64,000 nt of DNA, taken from contig NZ_WHNP01000001.1 in NCBI RefSeq assembly GCF_009362735.1, forward strand, positions 1 through 64,000, read 5' to 3'. Shown here one piece after another: positions 36,818 through 44,660 of this stretch. Source of the stretch: Paraburkholderia franconis. GTDB taxonomy: Bacteria; Pseudomonadota; Gammaproteobacteria; Burkholderiales; Burkholderiaceae. The translations under genes and the position numbers were made by a program. The notes under the pieces were generated by a model, which was given only the letters and a program-made list of their open reading frames with translations, was not told the DNA's origin and made no database searches. The stretch's first letter is position 1; each line of letters starts with the position of its first letter.

Positions 36818-37096
36818 TTAGTAGTAACGCGCCGGCGGCGGGCGGTGGCCGTGATCGTGGTACGGATCGCGGTCATGCGGGTGATGACGCATCCACTCGT
36901 CGTGCGCCCAGTAGCGGTGGCCGTCCCAGTAGCGGTCTCCGTGCCAGCCGGTGTTAACCTGCATGCCCACCGGCATCATGTGCGGCTGCCCGTAGACGGG
37001 CGCGTGCTGCGCAAAGGCGCTGGTTGCGCCGAGCAGTGCGCCGCCGGCAAGCACTACCGCGATGATCGAACGCGATGTCTTGTTCAAGGCCTTCAT
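36818..37096 (-). CDS. Small secreted His/Tyr-rich protein
   Basis: 92 aa from MKALNKTSR, with AGGGAGA before the ATG. Residues 1-29 are a signal peptide ending TSAFAQ. The mature 63 residues are rich in His, Tyr, Trp, Asp and Pro (GDRYWDGHRYWAHDEW, then MRHHPHDRDPYHDHGHRPPP), a composition suited to metal binding. It has no Cys. It resembles the small periplasmic proteins common in Burkholderiales, but I do not recognise a named family. Monocistronic. Confidence 0.8.
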   Translation of the reverse strand: MKALNKTSRSIIAVVLAGGALLGATSAFAQHAPVYGQPHMMPVGMQVNTGWHGDRYWDGHRYWAHDEWMRHHPHDRDPYHDHGHRPPPARYY

Positions 37097-37451
37097 GACT
37101 ATTCTCCCTATCGAGTTTCGTTGCGAGCGACGGCTGAATCGACCGGGTTGGTTTGAGATTCGTGCCCTTCGCTTGAGAACCACTTTAGCGGGGCGGACCT
37201 TTCCTAGACGTGAGCACTTGTAAGCGCACATTTCAAAAGCGGGACACATCAACAGATGGGAGTTGGGGCCGACAAGCCCTGATTTCGAAAGGCTAAATGC
37301 GCTTCCGATAGTGTTCCTGGCTGACCGGGCGCGAATCGCCTGTTACATCCATTTCGGCCCCGAAATAATGGACGACGGATTGCGACGTCGCGTGCAATAC
37401 CGAACTGGGCTGACTACACGACTGGCCTCACGCCGGTCGCGCAACGAAGCG
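37097..37451. other. Intergenic, no gene recognised
   Basis: 355 bp upstream of the His-rich protein. Open frames here have no start signals or protein-like composition. A short palindrome TTTCGG/CCGAAA is seen near 37352-37365. Confidence 0.5.
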
Positions 37452-37489
37452 CAAAAAACAAAAAACCCGGCGTGGCCGGGTTCTTTTGA
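37452..37489. terminator. Bidirectional terminator
   Basis: Stem AACCCGGC (37464-37471), loop GTG, GCCGGGTT (37475-37482), with an A-run on the left and CTTTTG on the right. Read on the minus strand it ends with a T-run and so terminates the small gene at 37563-37721. Confidence 0.85.
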
Positions 37490-37562
37490 GTTTCGCCGCT
37501 TCTGGATGGCGGCGACATGCGCAGTGCAACGTCTTTTTCTTCGACGGCTGGCCGATCAGTGG

Positions 37563-37721
37563 TCAGTCGGTCAGGCGGATGCCGAACAGGGTTGATTGCG
37601 ACTTGCGAACACGCTCCGCTTCGCGATGGCGTGCTTCGTACGAGTAATCCGAATCCAGAGGCAAGTGAGGCGACGCGAAGAGGTCGCTAACCTTTTGGAA
37701 CAGCGCGAAAAGATAGTTCAT
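37563..37721 (-). CDS. 52-aa conserved-looking small protein (DUF3563-like?)
   Basis: 52 aa, starting MNYLFALFQKVSDLFASP and ending LFGIRLTD. GGGAG lies 6 bp before the ATG, a -10-like TATACT 46-51 bp upstream, and an intrinsic terminator 74 bp after the stop, so it is a complete small transcription unit. It has a hydrophobic/amphipathic N-terminal helix and a charged Glu/Arg C-terminal helix (SYEARHREAERVRK), the build of the small DUF3563 proteins of Burkholderiales; that link is only suggestive. Two 12-bp direct repeats and a palindrome precede it. Confidence 0.65.
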   Translation of the reverse strand: MNYLFALFQKVSDLFASPHLPLDSDYSYEARHREAERVRKSQSTLFGIRLTD

Positions 37722-37743
37722 GGCGACTCCCGGTTGATGGCGA

Positions 37744-37798
37744 TATAGGGTTTTCCCTTAAGAAGGAGTATAGGGTTTTCACTAGCTAAAAGCTAGTG
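37744..37798. promoter_or_regulatory. Repeated elements in the promoter of the 52-aa gene
   Basis: TATAGGGTTTTC occurs twice, at 37744-37755 and 37769-37780, 25 bp apart. A perfect palindrome CACTAGCT-AAA-AGCTAGTG follows at 37780-37798. On the minus strand the second repeat contains a TATACT -10 box (37772-37767). The layout suggests a tightly regulated promoter with two binding sites plus a third palindromic one. Confidence 0.6.
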
Positions 37799-38111
37799 CA
37801 ATGCAGCAATTTTTTGAGAACTATCTTTCTCCGCAGCGCATTTGAGCGGATGCTGCGCTGCGCCAAGCCGATCAAATCAGGCTTGCAGACCCGCCCCTGT
37901 TTTTTCCAGACATCGACGTGCGAATGCAACAGCCCGCCGTCGGTGGCGCGGGCGCGGGCGCGGGCGCGGGAAGACCGTTAGATGCGTTTTTGCGCCTGCG
38001 GACGGCTTGCTGGCTCACGCGATACGCCGCCATATCGTTCGCGCGAAAATCGCCGATCTCCAAACAGGAGGAATTGCCGGCCGCGCATCGATGCGCAGCT
38101 AGCGTCGATGC
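37799..38111. other. Intergenic, no gene recognised
   Basis: About 310 bp. It includes a short run of GGCGCG repeats near 37945-37975 and no supported ORF. Confidence 0.5.
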
Positions 38112-39644
38112 TTAGTGAGCGTGCGCTGACTTGCGTCGCTGTGCGTGCTGGGCGTGCACGACGTGCGCATCGGCGGGTTTCGCCGGCGCGGTCGCGGCAG
38201 CCGGTGAAGCAGGCGCCGGAGCCTGTGCGCTAACGGGAAGGCTCGTCGTCGACGAGTCCGTGTCGAGCAGCGTCGCCAGCGTGGCCTGCTGGTTCAGCAT
38301 CATCTGCTCGATGCGCTGTTCCTGCGCCGTCGACTGATGCGCGAGGCGCAACAGCAGCAACGTCTGCGCGATACCGATCGCGATCGTCATCAGCAGCGCG
38401 CACACGACGATCGTCAGCAGCCACTTCATGCGCCGCGAGTGATCGCGGTCGGCACGGCGCTGGTCGGCGATTACGCCATACAAGGCATCGACGGTATCGG
38501 CGAAGGCGATCGCGCGGGCTTGATCCAGTTCGGGCGTGGCGCGCGGCGCATGATGGTGCGACGTCGTCGCGATGTACGGCGCGCGGGTCGGCTGCGTGGC
38601 TGGTCCAGTCGCATTTGCGCCTGTCGGCTGCACGGCCGGGCGCATCGCGCTTGTGCCTGTCGCGCTTGTGCCTGTCGCGCTTGGACCTGTCGCGCTTGGA
38701 CCTGTCGCGCTTGGACCTGTCGCGCTTGGACCTGTCGCGCTTGTGCCCGTCGCGCTTGGGCCCGTCGCGCTTGGACCTGTCGCGCTTGGACCTGTCGCGC
38801 TTGGACCGGTCGCGCCATTCCCGCCGCTTCCGTCGATTGCACCGCTCCCGCCGCCTGGCTTCGCCGACGCATCGGACGCCGGCACACCGCGCGCAGCCGT
38901 CGCGGCTTTGGCGCTCGCAGCCACGGGGCGCTGCGCCGCGCCGCCCGACGCCGACACCTTCGCGCTTTCCTTCGGCTCGGCAGATTCAACCGCCGTTGCA
39001 GCAGTCTGACGCAGCGCCGCCACGCTGCGCATCACGCTCGCCGCCGCCAGCGACGTTGCCTGCGACGACGGATCGCCCGTCGCCTTTGCAACGCTCGCCG
39101 ACGTCACCGTCTGCGCCGCCATGTCGTCTTCAGCCGAAGCAGCACGCGACGCTTGCCCATCAGCCGCACTGCATTCATCCGCAGTCGCTACCGCAGCCGA
39201 TTCAGGCAAGCCCGCTTCCGTTTCGATCAGCATCTGTCCGGCGTGTGGATCATCGGCTGGCGTCTGTTCTTTCGACGGCGACGGCAACGCCGCCGCGCGC
39301 GTCCCGCGCAGCCCCGCTTTCGCTTCCGCCGGCCCCGCCGCAAAGCCGCCGCCATCCGCCGCGCCCGCCGCCGCCAGCACGACTTCGGGCAACTCGAAGC
39401 CCTGCAGCGTGCCTTGCCGCACGTCGATATTCATCGCGTGCTGCTCGGCGCGAGCGGTGTCGTCGGGGAACAGGTCGAGCGTGCTGTCATCGCGCACGGC
39501 GTCGCTCAACTGCGCGAGGCGCTGCGCCGAGCGCGCCGCCCGCGCGAGCTTGTTTTCCGTTTCGGGAGAGACAGCGGACGCGCGCCGCTTCTGCGAACGG
39601 GCGCGCGCCGGGCGGGAAATCGTGGATTCTGCGGAATCTGCCAT
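38112..39644 (-). CDS. Unknown membrane-anchored low-complexity protein with GPSAT repeats
   Basis: 510 aa; not recognised. Residues 1-45 are Arg/Lys-rich; 45-275 are Ala/Ser/Glu-rich and probably disordered. About 277-332 is an 11-unit pentapeptide repeat (TGPSA or TGTSA). A single transmembrane helix (MKWLLTIVVCALLMTIAIG, about 406-428) is followed by a short coiled-coil (AHQSTAQEQRIEQMMLNQQ) and an Ala/Pro/His-rich tail. The topology suggests a long cytoplasmic N-terminus and a small periplasmic end. The positive start and Ala/Lys/Pro content could allow DNA or PHA-granule contact, but that is a guess. No operon partner. Confidence 0.7.
   Translation of the reverse strand: MADSAESTISRPARARSQKRRASAVSPETENKLARAARSAQRLAQLSDAVRDDSTLDLFPDDTARAEQHAMNIDVRQGTLQGFELPEVVLAAAGAADGGGFAAGPAEAKAGLRGTRAAALPSPSKEQTPADDPHAGQMLIETEAGLPESAAVATADECSAADGQASRAASAEDDMAAQTVTSASVAKATGDPSSQATSLAAASVMRSVAALRQTAATAVESAEPKESAKVSASGGAAQRPVAASAKAATAARGVPASDASAKPGGGSGAIDGSGGNGATGPSATGPSATGPSATGPSATGTSATGPSATGPSATGPSATGPSATGTSATGTSAMRPAVQPTGANATGPATQPTRAPYIATTSHHHAPRATPELDQARAIAFADTVDALYGVIADQRRADRDHSRRMKWLLTIVVCALLMTIAIGIAQTLLLLRLAHQSTAQEQRIEQMMLNQQATLATLLDTDSSTTSLPVSAQAPAPASPAAATAPAKPADAHVVHAQHAQRRKSAHAH
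38644..38808 (-). repeat. 11-copy 15-bp in-frame minisatellite
   Basis: Eleven 15-bp units of the type GTCGCGCTTGGACCT (plus strand) encode TGPSA/TGTSA pentapeptides in the gene above. Variants fall in the third and fourth codons only, so the array is kept in frame. Confidence 0.95.
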
Positions 39645-39842
39645 GAAGGGAAGCGGGAAAGGCAGCGTTCGTCGCCTGTCGGGCGCCGCTACAACATGCC
39701 GTCAGCGTGTTTTAGAGCCCGCATTGTCTCATGCAAAAGGGGACACAGAGATGGATCGCGGGCCTTTTTGCGACGGGCTTCGCGTACGGGCGGCGCGCGT
39801 CGCTGATCCGCTCGGCGCAGCCCTGTGTCCGATGATGCCCAC

Positions 39843-40529
39843 TCAGCCCGGCTCCCCGCTTTCGCGAAACTCCTTCACGCCCGGCAGCGCTTTCAGCTGC
39901 CCGCAAATCGCCGTGTACTCCGTCGCCGACACGCGATTCAGCGTGATCAACACCTCGTCGAACTGCGGATCGTCGTCGCTCTGCTGCATCACGAACTGCT
40001 TGACGCGCGGGCTCGCCGGACCCAGCGCGTCGTGCAGCGAATGGAACGTCATCGAGCCGCGCTCGACGACCAGCGTCAGCTGACGGCGCTGCTTGACCGT
40101 GATGAAGCGTTTCTCGATCGGCTTGACGCCCGCGAGGATGATCAGAACGATGATCGTCGCGGCGATAGACGCCGTGTACAGTCCGCCGCCGACGGCGAGG
40201 CCGACGGCCGCGACGGACCAGAGACTCGCCGCTGTAGTCAGCCCGCGGATGATCGAACCGCGCAGCAGGATCGAACCCGCGCCGAGGAAGCCGATCCCGG
40301 AGACGACCTGCGCGGCGCCACGTGACGGGTCGAGCACGACGTGCTCGGCGCCGAGCACATCCGCGAAACCGAACGCGGAGACGATCATGAAGAGCGCCGA
40401 GCCGACGCACACGAGCATATGCGTGCGCAGCCCTGCGGCCCATGAAAGCCGCTCGCGTTCGAAGCCGATCACGCTGCCGAGCACCGCCGCGAGGACGAGC
40501 CGTGAGATCAATTCGACATTGCTGATCAT
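39843..40529 (-). CDS. MgtC/SapB family membrane protein
   Basis: 228 aa. The MgtC signature is clear: LVLAAVLGSVIGFERE, AAGLRTHMLVCVGSALFMIVS, and RGAAQVVSGIGFLGAGSIL, then GLTTAASLWSVAAVGLAVGGG. Four to five membrane helices are followed by a soluble C-terminal domain of ~75 residues. MgtC in Salmonella is a virulence factor that modulates ATP synthase and Mg2+/phosphate homeostasis; most environmental relatives are less well studied. An AGGAGA ribosome site lies directly at the edge of a REP-like array upstream. Confidence 0.92.
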   Translation of the reverse strand: MISNVELISRLVLAAVLGSVIGFERERLSWAAGLRTHMLVCVGSALFMIVSAFGFADVLGAEHVVLDPSRGAAQVVSGIGFLGAGSILLRGSIIRGLTTAASLWSVAAVGLAVGGGLYTASIAATIIVLIILAGVKPIEKRFITVKQRRQLTLVVERGSMTFHSLHDALGPASPRVKQFVMQQSDDDPQFDEVLITLNRVSATEYTAICGQLKALPGVKEFRESGEPG

Positions 40530-40540
40530 ATTGTTCTCCT

Positions 40541-40872
40541 GTCGACCGGAGTTGGCGCTTTAGCGCCCTACTCCGGTCCCATGCCGGGCGGTCGACCGGA
40601 GTTGGCGCTTTAGCTGTCGGCTGGAGTTGGCGCTTCAGCACTTACTCCGGCCCCATGCATAGCACTTACTCCGGTCCCATGCAGAGCGGTCGACCGGAGT
40701 TGGCGCTTTAGCTGTCGGCTGGAGTTGGTGCTTCAGCACTTACTCCGGTCCCATGCAGGGCGGTCGACCGGAGTTGGCGCTTTAGCTGTCGGCTGGAGTT
40801 GGCGCTTCAGCACTTACTCCGCTCCCAGAGCAGTCGACCAGAGTTGGCGCTTCAGCGCTTGCTCTGGTCGAC
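40541..40872. repeat. REP-like palindromic repeat array (copy C, largest)
   Basis: Five units start with GTCGACC(G/A)GAGTTGG. The simplest unit folds as GGAGT, GGCGC, loop TTTA, GCGCC, ACTCC; others have GTGC, loop TTCA, GCAC. The last unit is fully closed by GTCGACCAGAG and CTCTGGTCGAC. Units are joined by CCCATGCAGAGCG. The left end abuts the AGGAG of mgtC. Confidence 0.92.
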
Positions 40873-41017
40873 CCAACAACCTCGCCGCGACATTACCGCT
40901 GGCCGGTTTGCGCAATAAGCATCGCGCGTGGTTTGCTATGCTGGAGCCCCCGGCGCGCACGCGGCCCGCATGCGCTTCGCATTGCGCCCACAACACCATT
41001 CACCGAATTCCTCAACC

Positions 41018-42118
41018 ATGAACCCAACCGCATCCACGCCCGAACTTGCAGTCGCGCTGCGCGACCACTTCGCGCGCGTCATCCTGCCGATCTGGCGAGG
41101 GCCCGGCTTCAACGCGGCGCTCGGCCTGCCGTATGAAGCCGTCGCAGCCGATGGACAGACGCCGCTGCCCGTCGTCCGCTATCGCGCGATGGCGTGCGCG
41201 CGGCAGATGTTCGTGTTTGCGCTGGCCGGAGAAATGGAGCATGCGCTGCGCCTGTTCGAATCGCTGATGCGTATCTTTCAGGACAGCAGGCATGGCGGAT
41301 GGTTCTATAGCGTCGATGCGCAAGGCGCGCCGCTCGACACGACCAAGGATCTCTACACGCACGCGTTCGTTGTGTTCGCATGCGCCGAATACGGCGCGCG
41401 CTCGGGCAACCGCGATGCGCTCGACGTCGTGCATCGCGCATCGTCGCTGATCGAAGACCGCTTCGCCGCGGACGATGGCCTGCTGCATGCCGCGCTCGCC
41501 GCCGACTTCTCGACGAAGGGCGAGATGCCGCTGCAAAACCCGCTAATGCATCTGACGGAAGCGTGGCTCGCGGCGCGCGCGGCCACGCAGGACGCCGCGT
41601 TCGACACGGCGCTCGCGAAGCTCGGCGAAGCGATTGCGCGCACCTTCGTGCACGAGCCGACGGGTTGCATCGCCGAACTGCCCGTCGGCAGCGCGGACAA
41701 CCGGCTCGAGCCCGGCCATCAGTTCGAATGGTTCTGGCTCGTGCAGCAGGCAGGCGATGTGCTCGCGGGCTCCGGCTTGCATGAAGCGCTTGCGCGCGCG
41801 TTCATGTTCGCACACGAACGAGGCGTCGATGCAGCCACGGGCGGCGTGCATGCCGCGCTCGACGAGGCGGGCGGCATCAAGGACGCGACGCAGCGCATCT
41901 GGGCGCAGACGGAATATCTGCGCGCGCTGGCCGTACACGGCGACGCCGGTGTACGCGCGCTGCTGCCGCAACAGATCGAGCGCTTCCGGCCACGCTTCCT
42001 GCACGCGCAGGGCTGGGTCGAATGCAAGACACTCGCGGGCGAGATCGCTCGCGCGGACATGCCTTCGACGACGCCCTATCACCTCGCCACCGCTTACGCC
42101 GCATTGCCTTCCGCATAA
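41018..42118 (+). CDS. AGE-family (N-acylglucosamine 2-epimerase-like) sugar isomerase
   Basis: 366 aa. MACARQMFVFALAGEME, GGWFYSVDAQGAPLDTTKDLYTHAF (in pieces), and HLTEAWLAA are the conserved (alpha/alpha)6-barrel blocks of the AGE superfamily, with the catalytic His pair expected in the KDLYTHAF region and late GHQFEW. Related enzymes are N-acylglucosamine 2-epimerase and YihS-type aldose-ketose/mannose isomerases; without docking the sugar cannot be named. The start MNPTAST is chosen because it begins the family domain. It ends in a strong terminator. Confidence 0.88.
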   Translation: MNPTASTPELAVALRDHFARVILPIWRGPGFNAALGLPYEAVAADGQTPLPVVRYRAMACARQMFVFALAGEMEHALRLFESLMRIFQDSRHGGWFYSVDAQGAPLDTTKDLYTHAFVVFACAEYGARSGNRDALDVVHRASSLIEDRFAADDGLLHAALAADFSTKGEMPLQNPLMHLTEAWLAARAATQDAAFDTALAKLGEAIARTFVHEPTGCIAELPVGSADNRLEPGHQFEWFWLVQQAGDVLAGSGLHEALARAFMFAHERGVDAATGGVHAALDEAGGIKDATQRIWAQTEYLRALAVHGDAGVRALLPQQIERFRPRFLHAQGWVECKTLAGEIARADMPSTTPYHLATAYAALPSA

Positions 42119-42160
42119 CAGGCGCTGTTCACGACGGCAGCGAGCGAGAAGAACAGCAAA

Positions 42161-42199
42161 GACAAAGCCCGCGAAGCAGGTTGCTTCGCGGGCTTTGTC
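42161..42199. terminator. Bidirectional terminator with perfect 18-bp stem
   Basis: GACAAAGCCCGCGAAGCA (42161-42178), loop GGT, and its exact reverse complement (42182-42199). AAA and TTT steps on each side of the GC core make it work in both directions. It separates the epimerase gene (plus) from the convergent chemoreceptor gene (minus). Confidence 0.92.
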
Positions 42200-42242
42200 A
42201 TAGGCTATCTTCGATCCAAGCCCCAAGCGCTGACGCATGCGC

Positions 42243-43853
42243 TCAGGCGCCAACCGGCTCGCTATACCCGGGCGCCGCCGCACGACGCGTGCGCTGCGAC
42301 GCGAACACGACATCGGAAATCTCGAACGCCGACACGGCGTCCTTCAACTGCCGCGTCTGCTGATGCAGCGACGAAGCCGCAGCCGCCGCTTCCTCGACGA
42401 GCGCCGCGTTTTGCTGCGTCATCTGGTCCATCTGCACGACGGCCTGATTGACCTGCTCGATGCCCGTGCTCTGTTCGTGCGACGACGCGCTGATCTCGGC
42501 CATCATCTGCGTGACGCGCGAGATCGATTCCGACACGTTGCGCATCGCCTCGCCCGCGCGTTCGACGAGCACCGATCCGCCCTGAATCTCGGCCACCGAT
42601 TCGCTGATCAGTTCCTTGATTTCCTTCGCCGACTGCGCGCTGCGCTGCGCGAGCCCGCGCACTTCACCCGCGACGACGGCAAAGCCGCGGCCCTGCTCGC
42701 CCGCGCGCGCCGCCTCGACGGCCGCGTTCAACGCGAGGATGTTGGTCTGGAACGCGATCCCGTCGATCACCGTGATGATCTCCGCGATGCGGTCCGAGCT
42801 ATGCGCGATGCCATGCATCTTCGTCACGACCTCATTGACGACATGCGTGCCGCGCGACGTCGCGTCGAGCGCCGTCTCGGCGAGCGTGTTTGCTTCGCGC
42901 GCGTGTTCGGCATTCTGGCGCACGGTCGCCGTCAGTTCCTCCATGCTCGACGCCGTCTCTTCGAGCGACGCCGCCTGGTTTTCCGTGCGCGCCGACAGAT
43001 CGGCGTTGCCCGTCGCGATTTCGTCCGCGCCGATGTGAATCGAATCGGCCGCTTCGCGCACGGTCTTCACGGTGCGCGCGACGCTCGCCTGCATGTGCGA
43101 AAGGCCCAGAAACAGACGGCCGATTTCGTTTGTGCCGCGCTCGGCGATCGGCTGGTTCAGGCGGCCTTGCGCAATGCGCTCGAAATGGCGGCCCACTTCT
43201 TCCAACGGCCCGACGACGCCACGGCGCAGGACCACATGCACGCCGATCGTGCCGCCCAGCAGCAGCGCAAGAATCACGAGACCGACCGCGCGGAACATCG
43301 TCTCGCGCGCATCGATCGAGTCGAGCGACGCGCGGCCCGCCGCATCGCCGAATTGCGTGAAGTTGCGCAGCTCGGTCAGGTACGCGTCCTGCATGCCCTG
43401 CGTCGGCTGATCGAGGAACGCCTGGATGTTGTTGGTGTCGAGATACTGCGCGAGTTCACCGAGCGCCGTGTGCAGCTTCTGGTACTTCTCGTTGAGCGCA
43501 GCGGCGTGTGCGCTGTTTTCGTCGTTGAGTTTCGGCGCGTTCATGAACACCGTGAACGAGCGCTCTGCGGCGGCGATCTGCTCGCGTGCATGCTGAACGA
43601 TGTCGGTCGGCTCCGCGCCCCCGCGCACCATCCGCGTGCCGGCACGCGAGAGGTTGATGCGTGCGTCCATCAGATGCTGCGTCGTCTCGTTGACGGCGTT
43701 CACCTGGCGCAGTGCGACGTTCGCCAGATCGTCGACGTCGTCATGCGTGCGCGTCATGGACCAGAAACCGAGGCCCGCCGTCACCAGCTGAAAAATGCAG
43801 AAAGCGGCCAGAACACATAGCAGGCCGGATGCGACCTTGATCTTGCTGAACAT
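42243..43853 (-). CDS. Methyl-accepting chemotaxis protein
   Basis: 536 aa from MFSKIKVASG; an in-frame start 36 bp earlier lacks support. TM1 is at about residues 9-34 and TM2 at about 188-208 (AVGLVILALLLGGTIGVHVV), enclosing a periplasmic four-helix-bundle sensor. Then come HAMP (RRGVVGPLEEVGRHFERIA) and the signalling domain with the hairpin GIAFQTNILALNAAVEAARAGEQG (in pieces) and GFAVVAGEVRGLAQRS. The C-terminus (PGYSEPVGA) has no CheR-tether pentapeptide. Ligand unknown. Inner membrane. Confidence 0.95.
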   Translation of the reverse strand: MFSKIKVASGLLCVLAAFCIFQLVTAGLGFWSMTRTHDDVDDLANVALRQVNAVNETTQHLMDARINLSRAGTRMVRGGAEPTDIVQHAREQIAAAERSFTVFMNAPKLNDENSAHAAALNEKYQKLHTALGELAQYLDTNNIQAFLDQPTQGMQDAYLTELRNFTQFGDAAGRASLDSIDARETMFRAVGLVILALLLGGTIGVHVVLRRGVVGPLEEVGRHFERIAQGRLNQPIAERGTNEIGRLFLGLSHMQASVARTVKTVREAADSIHIGADEIATGNADLSARTENQAASLEETASSMEELTATVRQNAEHAREANTLAETALDATSRGTHVVNEVVTKMHGIAHSSDRIAEIITVIDGIAFQTNILALNAAVEAARAGEQGRGFAVVAGEVRGLAQRSAQSAKEIKELISESVAEIQGGSVLVERAGEAMRNVSESISRVTQMMAEISASSHEQSTGIEQVNQAVVQMDQMTQQNAALVEEAAAAASSLHQQTRQLKDAVSAFEISDVVFASQRTRRAAAPGYSEPVGA

Positions 43854-44093
43854 CGAGACACCTGAATAGCTGAGAGGACGGGAGTGCATCCGGGTTTACG
43901 GCAATGCCGGCCGTCGCCTTGAGCGTTCGCCGGAAAAATTACCCGTACATGCGGATTCTGAAAGGCACGCCATTGCGTCACATCGATTTACGCAATAATT
44001 GCCGCGCAATCTTTTCGAATTCCCTTGACGCGCCGCATTCATGCTTCCTAGAGTGGGGACATCGCCACGCGGGCCATGCCCGAAGGAACGACG
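43854..44093. promoter_or_regulatory. Divergent promoter region chemoreceptor/thioesterase
   Basis: For the thioesterase gene, TTGACG (44025-44030) and CTAGAG (44048-44053) with a 17-bp spacer make a reasonable sigma-70 promoter 40 bp before its ATG. No clear promoter for the chemoreceptor gene was seen in the AT-richer left part. Confidence 0.5.
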
Positions 44094-44552
44094 ATGACTG
44101 ATCTACTCGACCGGGCGCGCGGCGCACTGCACGCCCAGCCATTCAGCGTATTGCTCGGCACCGAACTGATGTACGTCGGGGCGAACGAACTGACGCTGTG
44201 TCTGCCGATCCGCGATGAATTGCGGCAACAGCATGGCTTCGTGCATGGCGGGGTGATCAGCTATCTCGCCGATAACGCGCTGACCTTCGCGGGTGCGCTG
44301 GCCCTGGGGCCGAGGGTCGTGACGGGCGAGTACAAGATCAACTATCTGCGGCCCGCGGTGACGGGCGTGCTGATGGCGCGGGCGGAAGTGGTGTACGTCG
44401 GCAGGCAGCAGGCGACGTGTCAGTGCAACGTGTTCGTCACCGATGGCGACAGGGAACGGCTGATCGCCGTCGCGCAGGGCACGATCAACCGGATCGGCGA
44501 CGGCACGGAAGACGAACCGTCGCGCGCGGACGAAAGACGTCATCGCGAATGA
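44094..44552 (+). CDS. PaaI-type hotdog-fold thioesterase
   Basis: 152 aa from MTDLLDRARG with GAAGGA 9 bp upstream. The hotdog signature HGGVISYLADNALTFAGALA and the strand YKINYLRPAVTG, AEVVYVGRQQATCQCNVFV follow the PaaI/YigI family order. These enzymes hydrolyse acyl- or aryl-CoA thioesters in the cytoplasm; in the PaaI branch the catalytic carboxylate is on the HGG helix, where Asp (LADNA) is present. It is a single gene ended by a hairpin. Confidence 0.9.
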   Translation: MTDLLDRARGALHAQPFSVLLGTELMYVGANELTLCLPIRDELRQQHGFVHGGVISYLADNALTFAGALALGPRVVTGEYKINYLRPAVTGVLMARAEVVYVGRQQATCQCNVFVTDGDRERLIAVAQGTINRIGDGTEDEPSRADERRHRE

Positions 44553-44592
44553 AAAAAACCGCTCGGACGTCGTGTGTCCGAACGGCTTTCTC
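44552..44592. terminator. Terminator between thioesterase and fucose operon
   Basis: CCG-C-TCGGAC (44559-44568) pairs with GTCCGA-A-CGG (44576-44585), with an A-run before and TTTCTCTCTTT after; likely works in both directions for the thioesterase (plus) and the FAH gene (minus). Confidence 0.75.
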
Positions 44593-44660
44593 TCTTTGTG
44601 AATGCTCTGAATGCGCGACGCGGCTGCCGCGCCATTCAGTGAGTCACGAGTCAGCGCGAA

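Noticed and set aside
37263..37595. Plus-strand ORF running through a terminator
   Set aside because: It crosses a clear bidirectional terminator, has no ribosome site, and overlaps the better-supported 52-aa gene.
39712..40641. Predicted protein beginning LKRQLQPTAKAP over the REP array
   Set aside because: The opening is the translation of the REP palindrome and the rest is antisense to mgtC; similar beginnings recur at every REP array.
40541..40872. Possible CRISPR array
   Set aside because: Repeats are adjacent, palindromic and variable, without unique spacers of constant length; no cas genes are near.
44094..44552. Membership of the thioesterase in the fucose operon
   Set aside because: It is on the other strand and separated by a terminator-like hairpin.
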